Of a stretch of 64,000 nt of DNA, positions 34,198 to 46,669 are shown piece after piece (positions within the stretch are counted from its first letter, which is position 1; every line of letters starts with the position of its first letter). The notes below the pieces were generated by a model. It was not told the origin of the DNA. It ran no database searches and worked only from the letters and a program-made list of their open reading frames with translations. The position numbers were made by a program, and so were the translations under genes. Source of the stretch: Mactromeris polynyma (Eukaryota; Mollusca; Bivalvia; Venerida; Mactridae); assembly GCA_032209605.1 (NCBI GenBank), contig JASFXZ010000016.1, positions 14,384,001-14,448,000 on the forward strand. Reading direction: 5' to 3'.

Positions 34198-36147
34198 TAT
34201 ACCTTTAAAGTGTTTTATGATATGTCGGTTTCTTTAAAAGAAAACAGTGCTACCATAGACATGCACCAACAAATCGGCATGATATGCATTATTTTACACA
34301 GATTTACTGGCTCAAGATTTTTACATAATATACACAAGGACTTATGAAACCCCTTTTCCAAATTGAAATAACAACTGCAGCCAATGTTCTAGTTTAATTT
34401 ATAATTGTATTTTAGTAATTATCGGTACAATTCAATACATTTTAAACACAAATTATGTTTGGGTCGTTTTCATCCAAGTACACAATTTGGTAAAACCACG
34501 TGGACGCATTTTAAAGCAATATACACAAATAAGTGAAGCGTTTCTAAACTTCTCGAGTATATATATCAATATATTTAAGCGTTTAATTGAAATGAAAATA
34601 CTCTGGAAGATTAAGTTCAGGTTTCTTGTAAGTAGATATGGTCGAGACCGCTTCAAACAACACACTTCTGGCTGAGTGGCCCGGGTACCTTACCCACCAG
34701 GCTTCACCACAACTCACAGAACACGGTATCCCATGCCCGTGTCATTTCCAACATCATGCACCCGACTTTCACAATGTGTGCTTACTTATCACACGAATTG
34801 CACATCAAAAGCATTCAGACGGACAATGAGCGGCTCATCAAACAGATTCCTGGAAAATGTTCTGTAATTAATAACACACATTCTACGTATGAGTACATGT
34901 ATAATCGTATTCTCTTTTGTATGTAATCACAGATTTACCGGTCAAGTATGAACAGAGGCGTAATGGTGTTAATTATGTAGTAACGGAAAGCAATTGCTGA
35001 CTAATTTGTTAGTGCATTCGACCAAGAGAACCTAATTGATGCTATTCATTGTTGATTCGTATATGTGCCAAAACCTGCTTTAATATTTTACAAAGACGTA
35101 GCTTTTATATGTGTAAATAATGTCTAACATTTTCTTAATATTATTGTTGCACATTTTACATATTCTGAGAATCAGCTGCTAATTAGTTCATTCTCGATCT
35201 GATCGAGGCTGATAAATGGTTTTCTAATACTATTTTTTAGTTGCGCATTTGCGCCCTTTTTGTACTTCAGTATCGTTTTGTGTTCTGTTTTATAACAATT
35301 TTAATATAAAATTAGCGACTGATCCTCAGTTTTACCTTGTACATATTGTTGAATGGAATGTGATATTTATTGTTGATAATAGTCTCTTATAATTCTATAC
35401 AGAATGGCTATGTACTTTTTTTGTAGTTAGTATATTGTTTTTGTATTATGTTATACTGTACATAGATGAGACGGAAATAAATAAAGAATATATTGATGCT
35501 ATTATGAAATACTATATTGGCATTTATTTTAGCATAGTTTATCGTGGAATTCGAGAAAAAATGTGCAAAAGAATTCCTAGGTTTTCTCTTTCAGAAAATA
35601 AATCTATCACAACTGATCTATTTTGAACTTTTACAATCGATATTTATTTCTTTTTCAGAACCTTGCGACGTTCTAAGATATTGCGTCGGAGAAGACATAC
35701 AACGCCTTGTCTGTTTTGGTTCCAATTTCTGGAAAATAGAGAACAAAAATATACTTGAGTGAATTCTAAAGTAACTTTTATCAGTTTTATAAGATCTTTT
35801 TAAATAAATGATTTTAAAGGGAAAACTATTGTCAGATTGTGCCTTTTGAAAATGATGTGCTGTCCTCTATTCAGAAATATTAGAAACAAATATTTAGGTA
35901 ATATACCGTGGCCATCTATGGAAAAATTCATCAATATCATGTCTTCCAAAAATAGAAAATATTTGTTTAAAATTGCTATTTTCTTAAGAGAAGCTTTTTC
36001 TATCAGAAATAATTATTTGAAAAGTCACGCAGTTCCTTAATTTCTTTTCATTTCTTTTCTTTCTTTTCTTTTTTCTTAGGCTAAATAGTAATATATAAGT
36101 ACATGTAAATGCTATTTATCTACGTAATGTGTTTCATAAACATGTTT
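34198..36147. other. Noncoding, nothing recognised
   Basis: AT-rich. A GC-richer patch at about 34640-34790 has CCCGGGTACC but no promoter-like B box or homologue. A T/C-rich TTTCTTTTC tract lies at about 36042-36077. Open frames are short and featureless. Confidence 0.35.
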
Positions 36148-36290
36148 GTATGAATGTATGTATGTGTGTATGATTGTATGTATGTGTGTATGATTGTATG
36201 TATGTGTGTATGATGGTATGTATGTGTGTATGATTGTATGTATGTGTGTATGAATGTATGTTTTGTGTGTATGATTGTATGTATGCATTG
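36148..36290. repeat. 20-bp minisatellite TATGTATGTGTGTATGATTG
   Basis: About seven tandem copies of a 20-base TATG/TGTG unit with single-base variants, ending in a slightly disrupted copy. Confidence 0.9.
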
Positions 36291-36357
36291 ACTGTCTTTG
36301 TGCTGTTTTGTGTTATATAACCAAAGGCACGTACGTGCCGAGTATGTTAAATAAAGA

Positions 36358-36550
36358 TACAGTCAAACCTGTCTGTAAAGACCACCCATGGGAACATCAA
36401 AATGTGGTCTTTGTTTACAGGTGGTCTCTATTAACAGATTAAATATCATTGAAAATGGTCTGATGGGAGATAAAATTGGTGGTCTTTGCAGACAGGTTTT
36501 GCAATAGTGGTCTTTGTTCGCAGGTGGTCTTTAACACAGGTTTGACTGTA
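36358..36550. mobile_element. Family B MITE, copy 3
   Basis: Complete: TACAGTCAAACCTGTCTGTA to AACACAGGTTTGACTGTA, same orientation as copy 1, with internal AAATATCATTGAAAATGGTC. Best preserved of the three. Confidence 0.85.
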
Positions 36551-37696
36551 TATATATAGTATTAATGTAGCCGTTTTCCATTATCACACGTGATATGTTT
36601 TCATTATGTCATAGTGTTTGTAATGCTAATGTTTCCCACTTCCGTGGGACTTCTGCTTTGGGTAAATAATTCTTGAAATCTTGAAATAAATTTATACAAG
36701 TATTGTTTCAACCAATTAGACTTTGAAGTTGCGTGTTTTTCTCTCTGATTTGTTTTCTGTTATGGTCCCAATTACCTGTAGTAAATACATGTACATGTAT
36801 TTTGATCAATTGTTTCAGCAAGTGCAATCGCAAGGTTTGAAAGTTTTGACTTCCGCGCTAGAAAAAATAGTATTCGTTCTTTTAATATACAAAGATCACC
36901 AGTATATACAGGCAAACGAGCAAGCATAGGAGAAGAAAGCATTTTTTATTGGTCTTATAAGACATTTATAAATAAATGATAAAAAACTGAGAAATGTTGT
37001 CAAATTGTGATCTTTCGGTAAAGTTGTACACTTGTGCAATAAATAACTAATATCTAAACATACGTTTTACAAAAAAATAATATTTGCCGGCCAATTATTT
37101 TTTTTTTTTTTGGCTTAATAAAGTAATAGTATTTTCTTGAAATACGTTCTGTTCTGTTCTGTTCTGTTCTGTTCTGTTCTGCTCTGCTCAAGCCGTGGTA
37201 AAGGGCATATGTATGCCCGTGTTTCACTCAGATAATGGGGAAAGATAATGTTTGTATTTTGCGTTTATTATAAAGATAATGTATGTTTTGCTGCTTAAAT
37301 GTTTTTCAACAACCCCTAGGCTATGTCTTTAGTAAAGATAAACAACAATACATCGTGCACGGATGTTTGACACATGTAATAATATTTAGACTGCAATGTT
37401 TATTAATCTCATAAATAATCGATGAGCAAATAAATAATAATATATTTTATAACCATTCGATCTCTTTCATAGATTTATCGGAACAAATCTTAATGCTATG
37501 TGATGCAAATATTGTTTCAGTCAAGTAGATTTTGAAGTTGTGTTGTTTATTTCAAAATATTGTGCACTATTGATAAAACATCGTTTCCTTTTTTGGAACA
37601 GAACAGAACCGAACATAATATTTATTTCGACGTGCACAATCTACTGTCAACATTTACATATAACTGCACAATATAAACACAACTATATTCAAAACC
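36551..37696. other. Noncoding; possible LINE 3' tail and GTTCT microsatellite
   Basis: At about 36625-36690, CCCACTTCCGTGGG followed by TAAATAATTCTTGAAATCTT resembles the ends of some LINEs with TTGAATCTTGAA-type tails; weak. (GTTCT)n runs at 37147-37190. A poly-T run lies near 37100. Confidence 0.35.
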
Positions 37697-37910
37697 GTCT
37701 CCCTTGTCTGAGTGGTTAAGGGATCCGCTTTGGGTGTGGGAGGTCGAAGGTTCGAATCCCGGTAAGGGTCCGTTTTTATATGGCACGTAAAAGAACCAGG
37801 GGTGCTTCTGGAACTGGGGCATCTCCTCAAAAATCTGATATGACTAACATTCTTCTGGAGTCGTCGCCCATATGGGAAACCGGCGACGATAAATAAACGC
37901 AAATACAAAA
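37697..37910 (+). repeat. tRNA-derived SINE
   Basis: The tRNA-like head has A box TGTCTGAGTGGTTAAGG and B box GGTTCGAATCCC about 35 bases apart. It is followed by a body with GGCACGTAAAAGAACC and an end CGGCGACGATAAATAAACGC. The body and A-rich tail, together with poor closure of an acceptor stem, argue for a SINE over a functional Ser/Leu-type tRNA gene. Confidence 0.7.
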
Positions 37911-38965
37911 ACCTTTCTTGATGTAACAAATAATCTGGTAAAATTGTTGTTTGGGAAAATTTAATGGTTTGCATGAACACCAATTTGTCAACAATAAAAT
38001 TTCAATCGGCAGTAAATTGCTCCGGAATGTTTTATCATTTAACGTTTCATCGGTCGCTAGAAGCTTGCAGCAAAAGTTAAAAATTAATTTGTTTTGAAAA
38101 AAGAAATCTTATCTCGACCTGACAGCTCTCCGTACCTCCAGCATTGCGGATGCGTTTGATAAACTTAAAAAAGCAGTCGTTTGTTTTCGGTCTATCTACA
38201 TAAGACTTTTCTAATGTACACTGCCGATTGATCGAAAGCGTCTGTTAAGGGTTGATGAAAAAAGTGGCATGTTTGATAAACAAACATAGTGAGTATGTCT
38301 ATACTGAGACAGATGTCGACATTTGTGCGGCCCAGTATGAGTTATTTCCGTACAATCGGCATACCTCGGGTCCTATTCGTTTCACTACATCTTTCCTTTA
38401 GGTCACGGAAAAACCCGATGTTTGCCGGTTAATTTCCGTAATGTCCGCCAGCCGTATACTCTCGGATATCATCCTAGAACGTTATGACACTGCCCTGTTT
38501 ACATGAATCCGTGGCTTTGTTTTGATTAACTTAGCCACAAGCATATTTCTGTGATCGTCTGTTTTGATTTGTTTTGACATATTCTGTCTGTTAAGGTTAC
38601 GAATGATGAATCGGGTATCTTCGTGTCATTTCGACAAAACTCGTAATTAAATGACAGAACCAATTAATAGTACCGTAATTCATTAAAGTCTGACAGACAT
38701 ATCAACAGTTAAACACTGCAATATAATAAATAGTTACTCATCCTTGATAAAGGGAAATGAAACTGTATTTTTCTAAAAGCTATCAACTTAAAGATACTAT
38801 GCCAAAATTCGGAAACCTTCGGGCAAATATTCAGGGTTTATTTTTCAAGTTAAATCACTATGGCTATAAAAGGGGCTGTAACAAATTTAATGCATATATA
38901 TACATAAACCCTTATTGATTGATACTACAATAACCACAATGTATTAGTGAAAATAACAATTAAAA
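37911..38965. other. Noncoding, nothing recognised
   Basis: Moderately AT-rich; no open frame over 60 codons, no repeat shared with the rest of the window. Confidence 0.4.
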
Positions 38966-39328
38966 TTAAAGATATATTATGCTCATTTTTGTTCATTTGT
39001 TTACCTAAGCAAACATAAAAAATAAATTTCCCATAGTCAATACATCAATTAACATGCATTAAAAAAGAATGAACTCATAATGTATTGATCCGTATTTGTT
39101 GAAGAAAGATGTTTGTGCAACATAAAATTAAAAACAAAACTCCAGTTTTTTAACAATCAGGCTATTTTACAAGTTTTGTCTGTTAGTAATATGGTAAAAA
39201 AAAGATATCAACAATCGGTTATACATTGCAATGGTTCGTATTAGAGACGTTTAGCCAATGTAACAACAATACTGAATAAAGCCAATTCAAACCTTTGATG
39301 TTCAGATGAGCCAGATACATCAGTTTAG
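38966..39328 (-). mobile_element. Family G element, copy 3 (inverted)
   Basis: On the plus strand it starts TTAAAGATATATTATGCTCA and ends TCAGATGAGCCAGATACATC, the reverse of copies 1 and 2. The shared core TATACATTGCAATGGTTCGT lies in the middle. The right-hand TTAA is decayed to TTTAG. Confidence 0.65.
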
Positions 39329-40052
39329 TCGTCAGATTATTTCGACAATTCGATAGTTAAAGTCAAAGTAGTGTTCAAAAAAAAAAAAATATTAATCACA
39401 ACAACAAAACTTGTACAGCATTAATAAAACTAACAATACTTTAAGTGTACGTAATAAATGAAAAGATAAGTTGAACAATAAGAGACGGAAGTATAGAAAT
39501 TACAAACTACTGTCACAAAAACTGTCCTTTTCAGGACATATACCTCTCTATAGATTGACCGAATCACAAAAATAATAGGAACTACAACCAATTTTGATCT
39601 CATTGACCTCGGTGTGTAGCTGTGTCTTTGGATTCAAAATTGACATATACTTGGTATTAGCTTGTAGATAAATTATCAACAAGACAAATTTACCCTTTTA
39701 GACTCTAAAACCAATTTAACGACATGCGGGGTAGATGTCGGAGTCAACAAAAATGCCTATAAGTACCTACGTGTACATGGTGACTGATGACCTTATAAAC
39801 AAAAATAACGAACGAACGAATTACAAAATACTGATACATTTTTTTTTTCATTTTTATATAACATTTTTATTTTTGACATCAGTAATTATTTGCAGTTGTC
39901 ACAAAATAGTTCACATTTCTGAAGTTTACCACAAAAAATGTACAAAACTTTACCGAAACTTATATCAAAACTTATACCGATGTTAATCTAGTTAAATCCA
40001 ACGTTTAAAGGCTACCATGTATGAGAAATAACCATTTTCTCGTTGACTTGTA
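39329..40052. other. Noncoding, nothing recognised
   Basis: Contains an A12 run near 39380 and several poly-T tracts. No gene recognised. Confidence 0.4.
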
Positions 40053-40225
40053 GTATTGTTAAACCTCACTTAAAGGTCATCTCAGAATTAAGACCATACT
40101 CAATAATAATACATTTTTGTACCATATTTGCATGGACCAGTTTTCAGTTTTTCTTTCATATTTTAACTCGATAATCAGAACAGCTTCTCACCTGTCGTCC
40201 CTTTATTCACGTTTCGCTGTATTCA
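40053..40225. mobile_element. Family A-related element, decayed
   Basis: ATTGTTAAACCTCACTTAAA then GACCATACTCAATAATAATA; the right part has GATAATCAGAACAGC and ends TTTCGCTGTA. It shares its odd middle with the fragment at 32474, so these two may form a subfamily. Confidence 0.5.
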
Positions 40226-40229
40226 AAGA

Positions 40230-40466
40230 TACAATAAAACCTCATTTAAAGACCATCTCAATAATAAGACCACCTCAATAATAAGACCACCTCAATAATA
40301 AGACCACCTCAATAATAAGACCACCTCAAAATGAATAACACAATCTTTGAGTCCATTTTCATTTTTTTTTTTGCTCTTTATTAAACCTCAATATTAAGAC
40401 CACCTCAACAATAAGACCAGTTTTCAAGGGTGTCAAAAGTGGTCGCATTATTGAGGTTTTACTGTA
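40230..40466. mobile_element. Family A element with expanded left arm
   Basis: TACAATAAAACCTCATTTAA followed by four to five tandem GACCACCTCAATAATAA units, then the normal middle and ATTGAGGTTTTACTGTA at the right. Complete. Confidence 0.8.
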
Positions 40467-40827
40467 TATACCTAGTATCGATGAACCTTCTACAAAGATT
40501 TGCAAACAAATATCATAATTTTAATCATTAGAACGTGATTTTCGTGCAAACTTGTCAATTTCATTTTAACACTCAGCATTTTTCACACTGAGTCTTGTTT
40601 CATTGGACCAGCAAACATGGTGAAAATGGATTGCTCCTAAAGCAACATAGACTCGAGTTTACATTGCACAATGCCTTAGCACTGGACATTACCATAAATG
40701 TTTAGTTTGTATTTATAATTATTTAGATTACATGTTTATTATTACCTTAATAAATTTACATAAACAAACACTGCACACTCTTTTGTATTGACTCGTCCAA
40801 ACAGATATATATTTGACATGTTTGCTT

Positions 40828-40950
40828 CGGGCTTTACGCCGTTTCTCAACATAATTTCAGTCTATTTAAAAGTAATATACGGCGGTTAGTTGACCCAACC
40901 AGTGCTAACCTGCTCCTCCGCAAGCAATTGACAACTTCTCCACATACATT
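40828..40950 (-). repeat. SINE fragment, minus strand
   Basis: Reverse of the 29725-29889 body: TTTACGCCGTTTCTCAACAT matches the GGCGTTAAAC end, and GACCCAACCAGTGCTAACCT and ACAACTTCTCCACAT match the middle. The CAAA tail is missing. Confidence 0.6.
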
Positions 40951-41421
40951 TGAGTTCAGAGATGGGGGACAATTGGCTTTGGATGCATTTTAGTCGGTCA
41001 AATTGTCAAACAAATATTTTAATAATAATGTTTGGTGTAGAAATTCACTCACGCTCAATATTTCGACCACGGCCACACTGGGCATTTATCAAGAGCAAAG
41101 AACACACTATTTCACAATATCAATATATGATAGGTTTGTAAGTCTACTCATCAAATGCAAAAACCTTTTTGGCATATTCAGTCAACAACAAGATTTAATA
41201 ATGATATTTCAAACTTTAAAAAAAAACATGTTAAATTTAGGGAAAAGTGTGTACCACTCGATGAAAGAAACAACAGGCAACAACACATTAATTCACCACC
41301 AAAATTTAAAATAAAACGCCTTGGAATATCACAGAACTAAGATAGTATCATTTATGCCAGACACACACACCCGGTGATTGTTATGTTACAAGGATAGAAA
41401 ATACATGTACATGTACATTTA
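40951..41421. other. Noncoding, nothing recognised
   Basis: A 103-codon open frame at 41003-41314 has no recognisable domain and ends without splice or poly-A context. Nothing else seen. Confidence 0.3.
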
Positions 41422-41805
41422 TAAGTAAAATCTTTATAATAAGACCACCTTTGGGATCCTTGGAAATTGGTCTTCTTATTGGGATTGAAGAGCAAAACAG
41501 TTGAAAGGACTTGAACAATTGTTTTCTTATTATTGAGGTGGTGGTCTTATTATTGATGCGGTCTTATAATTGAGGTGGTCTTATTATTGATGTGGTCTTA
41601 TAATTGAGGTGGTCTTATTATTTAGGTGGTCTTATTATTTAGGTGGTCTTATAATTGAGGTGGTCTTATTATTGAGGTGGTCTATTTATTGAGGTGGTCT
41701 TATTATTGATGTGGTCTTATAATTGAGGTGGTCTTATTATTTAGGTGATCTTATAATTGAGGTGGTCTTATTATTGAGGAGGTATTACGTGAGTTTTTTA
41801 CTGTA
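41422..41805. mobile_element. Family A element with internal minisatellite expansion
   Basis: The outer ends are family A (TAAGTAAAATCTTTATAATA and TTTTTTACTGTA). The right arm unit GAGGTGGTCTTATTATT is repeated more than ten times with variants (ATAATTGAGG, TATTTAGG, TATTGATG), doubling the usual element length. Confidence 0.8.
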
Positions 41806-42570
41806 TAAGCCATCTACAATCATATTATGTTTACGTTATTTAATACACAAAAACAATTACAAAGCTAATTAATACATTAATTACGTACTTAATGTTGAAT
41901 AATATAATATGTTAATATCGTATCATTACTCTACGTAGGAAAGTTAGAAAAATACACCAGTGTATGAAAGCGCTTCCCTGATATGAAAGCGAGGCTAAGT
42001 GGTGACGTCACAGTTACGGACTAATAAACGGCCGGAAAACATAACAGTGTATAAGGATTAAGGTTGATCAGCGGTCATCTGCAAGACGAACACAAATGAA
42101 AGCTTACGCAACTAATGATTGTCCAATCTGGAGCTTGTTAGTTGGGATTTCAACAGCGAATCTCGCTAATTAACCGAGCAACGGTCATTATGTATGTTTT
42201 GTGGTATTGTCCGGCGTTCCGTGAGACGATGTTTTTAGTCCTCTTAATTAGCGAAAATGTAGAATTTGGGTGGCCACCAAGCCGAGATATACAACAGAAT
42301 ATGCCGTACATTTTTAAGCCTATTGGATACTAAAGTGTCACTGAATAATTGAATGCTTTAAGTAGGCGACGTTCGTACGCACCCTTTTTATCCCGCAGTG
42401 ATCCGCCAAACAGAGCAGATGTGTGCGGAAAAAAACGCGCACCAAAATGGACGATAAATAAGCGCAAGAAAGCATTCGCCCGTATACTAGTTCAGTAGGC
42501 TCTCATCTTTCATTAGCTTGACACGGGCGTTTTTGTCACTGTCTAACTGCGCAACAAGTTGTTCTTGAAA
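41806..42570. other. Noncoding, nothing recognised
   Basis: A TGACGTCA octamer occurs near 42003. The open frame at 42142-42333 is short and unrecognised. No repeats. Confidence 0.35.
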
Positions 42571-42705
42571 ACAGTGTAACCTTTACAGAGCAGCACTCTT
42601 CATGAGATGAAAAATTCGAATGTTAGTTAGAGGCTTCTGCTTAACCTCTCAACAACAGCCAAACATTGCGTCTCCAAAGGGTATTGCTATGGGGAGGTTG
42701 CATTG
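42571..42705. mobile_element. Family C element, copy 5
   Basis: TGTAACCTTTACAGAGCAGC at the left, AACCTCTCAACAACAGCCAA inside, and GGGGAGGTTGCA at the right. Ends are inverted but imperfect. Confidence 0.55.
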
Positions 42706-42785
42706 ATTTCTAATATTATAGCAAATTTCGGCTTTTGTTCGGAGGTATATTATATATTCAGAATATAACTTTATCATAACATATG

Positions 42786-42949
42786 CAATAATACCTCAAT
42801 AATGCGACCACCCTTGGGACTCTTGAAAACTGGTCTTCCTATTGAGGTGGACTTAATATTGAGGTTGGACAAAGAGCAAAACATTGGAAATGGACTTGAA
42901 AATTGTGTTCTTAATTATTGAAATGGTCTTTAGGCGAGATTTTACTGTA
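42786..42949. mobile_element. Family A element
   Basis: AATAATACCTCAATAATGCG to GGCGAGATTTTACTGTA, with GAAAACTGGTCTTCCTATTG inside. The left terminal bases have drifted. Confidence 0.7.
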
Positions 42950-43494
42950 TACAAAACTTGAATATAAACAGGGATAAATGACACATAATCTACGTTTTTT
43001 GCAATTTGATATGCAATTATATTTACATAGTTACCTCGAAATATAACAGTCACATTTTAAGTACAGTGTCGGACAGTCCCAATCGAAGCAAAATAACATG
43101 AGATCGTCTTACACAGACATGCACCGATAATTAATTACAAATTGGTTCTAATAATTAGTCCTAATTATTGATAATAATAATGCTTTTCATTGCATGCTCC
43201 TTGTTTTGTGTTACAATTCTTCTGTTTTGTCTACAAACCTGGAATTCGTCGGAGTATTATGTGTATGGATAATTCTTACCAAAAATCTACATATGTTTCA
43301 CATCGATTTTGTACTTAGACATCGGTTATCGGGTGTGGAAACAACGCGTAGGCCAAATATTTCAATTGCTTTTGATTTAATGTTAAGAAAACATCAGTGA
43401 TTTTGAACGTATGTTGCATTAGCTTAAACACATTTCAGTAAATTTTCTGCTGCGATGTTTTGTATGCTTGTCAATCCATTGAAACAGTTTCCAA
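42950..43494. other. Noncoding, nothing recognised
   Basis: AT-rich sequence with a short AATTATTGATAATAATAAT patch near 43160. Open frames under 70 codons. Confidence 0.4.
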
Positions 43495-43499
43495 AGTGT

Positions 43500-43625
43500 C
43501 ATGCCTGGTTAGAACCGTTTGTAGGGCGGCTATGAGGTCTCATGGGAGCCCCGGGCTCGATTCCCGGTCCGGTCCGTCCAGGCCAAGTCTTTCTTTGACA
43601 TGTGGCCCCATGTTCACAAAGGATC
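43500..43625 (+). repeat. tRNA-derived SINE head fragment
   Basis: GGGCTCGATTCCCGGTCC near 43555 fits a B box; the region before it (GTTTGTAGGGCGGCTATGAG) could be a diverged A-box half. No CAAA tail follows, so only the 5' part or a decayed copy is present. Confidence 0.4.
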
Positions 43626-44029
43626 AACTGATCTGAATCAACTTATTCCATAAAAAGATTTGCCTTTTTCATGAAGCAACACTTTTTCCAGTACTTCTCA
43701 TACAAATACACACACATACATAAACATCTTCTAATTACAAACATACTAAACTTCACCATGATGTTGAGAAATTAATTTATTATGCCTATGACTGGAACTA
43801 ATCAAGATCAAATCAGGATTAATTTTCCAAAATCGGTCATAACTTAATTTCCATCTTTTTCATAATAAGCATGACATTTGAATTTAATATCTCAAAAGTT
43901 TTGCAGAATGTTGATATCTATCACAGTATGTAAAAATATTTAGCTTTGAATAACAATTTATACATTTTGAAAGATCTTATATTTGATATTGATTCTGATC
44001 CTGAAAACTAATTCTTTGTAAACACAGGG

Positions 44030-44140
44030 CCTGGCTATGGTGAGAGATAGTTGTCCCTTGCTTGTAGAAGGGCGAGTTAGTACTGATTGATAATTAATTC
44101 TAGGTTAGGTCAAATACATTATCAGGTATATATAATGTTG
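44030..44140 (+). repeat. SINE body fragment
   Basis: GTAGAAGGGCGAGTTAGTAC, GGTTAGGTCAAAT and surrounding bases match the SINE body at 29725 and 63045. The 3' end is diverged. Confidence 0.5.
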
Positions 44141-44403
44141 AACATAGCGTTCAACCTAACATATACACAACATCCTATTCTAATTGGTCAATCTGCGTTT
44201 CTACTGTTTATTAATTTGGAAAGAAAATCTTTATTAGCCGATGTTTTTGTACAATTATGTTTACAGTTTGGGTTTCCAAAGATTGAAGTTTCGATAAGAA
44301 TGACATGAGTAATACTTTCGTTTAGTTCATTAAATAATTTAACGTTTCGATGAGCTCTTTACGGGGCTATATTCTCACTTGCTTATAGAACTATAATTAT
44401 AAT

Positions 44404-44705
44404 TCTGTTCAGGTTATTTTCTGCCCAGTTTCGGCCTATTGTTGCAAGCTGTCGTCACTTGTCCTGTGATCTTTTCCATCCATTAATTTACCCCGTCTAT
44501 GTTTGTCCTCTTCATTGATTCTCCTAGTTGTTCCTTATGGTCTTCCAGACCAATCCCTGCGCCTCTGTTCCCTAACGTATGTAGCCTTTAACCTCATCAA
44601 GTGCCTTATGTTTTATGGATTGTTGTTTTCCTGGAGGTCTGTGTATGGAGGCCCTGTCTTATGTATGTGGCGTTCCCTGTAGCAATTATTCCTTCTCTCT
44701 TAAGC
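44404..44705. repeat. Dispersed repeat I, copy 2
   Basis: Same motif order as 32618-32905: TTTCGGCCTATTGTTG, TTCCATCCATTAA, CCAGACCAATCCCTGC, AGTGCCTTATGTTTT and TATGTATGTGGCGTTCCC. Frames are interrupted, so no protein is supported. Confidence 0.6.
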
Positions 44706-45407
44706 TAAACAGAGTGAATCACAATTCCACAAACACGTTACTCGTTTTCTCAAGATGGCTAAGAACGAGGTACGGGTTTATACATGTAGAATTAAGCCTA
44801 CGCCTTAGTGACGTGTTTTCAACTGTTAGACAAAAATTGCCTCAGTGGTATGGTAGAAACACAGCGATATGCTCTTGACCATGTTGCTTTTTTGACTTTT
44901 AACAAAACACACCCGAACGTCTAGTCATCTTCAGTCCTACGCAGTGCTTCCCAGCGTCACGAAACACTTCATCGAATGGCTTTCCATCGTGTAAGACTTC
45001 ATCGTGTTTAAGACATGATTGAGAAAACTTATAATCCAACAGATATAAGCGTAATGTCAATTAAATGCTAATAACAAACGCAAATATAGCTTGATGTTTA
45101 CACTAGAACGTCTAAATATTTATAGTTCGCGTCAAGTGGTTCCCTTCTCTGTTGGGTTGAATATAGGAGAATATTTGCATGCAAATATATTTATTGAGTG
45201 ATAATATGTTTACAAGGTCAATACTGATATAGTATGCCCCTCGTGTAAACATGTTAGAAATCGTTTAAAAATTCATTTCAATGGTTCGCGTTATATTGTT
45301 TACATAAATAGTTGTGTTGGATCGAGCTGGATTGCAATTATCTCCCCTTTCATTTACTATTTGGATTATGTACGCCTGATGGACCGTGCCGATGGAATGA
45401 TTTATTT
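44706..45407. other. Noncoding, nothing recognised
   Basis: No domain-bearing frame or RNA gene seen. Confidence 0.4.
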
Positions 45408-46050
45408 TCAAACAAGAACTATCTTGAAAAAAGATGGTCGGCGCAATTTGAAGGTTAAAGATGTATCTGGCTCATCTGAACTTCAAAATATTTAATGAGC
45501 TTCGTCCAGTATTGTTTTACGTATAGTCTAAACACATCATTAATAAGAACCATTGCCATGTATAACCGTTTAAAACAATCTTGTTCACTCATATTACTAA
45601 CAGACAAAACTTGTAATAAACACCCACTTGTTAAAAAAATGTACGTTTTTTTTATTTTCCGATAATATAAACGTCTTTTTTCGACAAATACAGAGACAGA
45701 CATTATAAATGTACTCTGTGATAATGCATATTTATTGAAGTTTTTACTAGATATTTCATGTTTCCTTAAAGGTAACCAAATGAACAAAAAAAATGAGCTT
45801 AATATACATGTATCTTTAAGATTGGTTGTGCAACATAAAAATTGCCGAGATGTTACGATTGCTGGGTCACTCCATCTCCAAAATGGTTTTCGGTAAATTC
45901 ACCGAATTTCAGTGGATTGTAATAAGGTAACTAACCCATTATCGAACAGTTAACTAATCCGCGTCAAGGTTACAAACGTTGTTCGGTTTGAAGAGAAGTT
46001 GGTTTAGTGGTTAACGTAAGATTTGATTGGTTTACACAAATGCTGATATG
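45408..46050. repeat. Dispersed repeat H, copy 1, interrupted by family G
   Basis: Matches 63752-64000: AAAGATGGTCGGCG, then, after the inserted element, TTGTGCAACATAAAAATTGC, GAGATGTTACGATTGCTGG and GAAGTTGGTTTAGTGGTTAA. The last motif resembles a tRNA A box, so H may be SINE-derived; uncertain. Confidence 0.65.
45455..45819 (+). mobile_element. Family G TTAA-flanked element, copy 2
   Basis: Left TTAAAGATGTATCTGGCTCA, right ACATGTATCTTTAA, 365 bases. It interrupts repeat H, whose other copy at 63.8 kb is continuous at this point. This gives direct evidence that the element is a discrete insertion into a TTAA-like site. Confidence 0.75.
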
Positions 46051-46669
46051 CAAATAGCAAAGCCATGTTAGTACGACAGCGCCGAAAAACAAGCAAACAG
46101 GAAGAATGAAAGAACACACGTGGTCATCACAGAGTAAAGATGTCATTCCTACCTTACCACTCTGTAACTTACGTTAGCTATACTTAGGAATTAATGCAAA
46201 ACTGTAGAATAAACATGGTAACGATCCAGGGATTTTCTCCCACGCACTTCGGTCCACATTCGCTAGCATCTTCACGTGTTACGGTGAAGTAATCTGGTCC
46301 CATGATGTACAGTGGTTCGTGTATACAAGTTGATGTCCATATTTTATGTGTTTTTATGATAACATCTCTTTTCAAGCTTTGTTTTGTACTACTGAAATAT
46401 ATTGTAATGTATCATATAAAATTATGTTTTATATTAAGTGTTATAAAATATATTGCGTTCTTTCTCATTTTAGAAGTTTTCAGGTGTTTGTATCATACTA
46501 TGTACACCATAATGTCATAATATTCGTTATTTACTCAGGCATTATCAAAATCACACCAAGTCCCGATTTTCTTGTAGAGAAACATAATTTTCCGTAACGA
46601 TGTCGTTTGGAAATTTCTTCTATAAATACAATTTGCACCATTTGTCATCCAAATTTCATTTATCAAACC
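46051..46669. other. Noncoding, nothing recognised
   Basis: AT-rich sequence before the minisatellite; open frames up to 83 codons without any domain. Confidence 0.35.

Noticed and set aside
37697..37770. Functional tRNA gene with good A and B boxes
   Set aside because: The ends do not form an acceptor stem and a SINE body follows.
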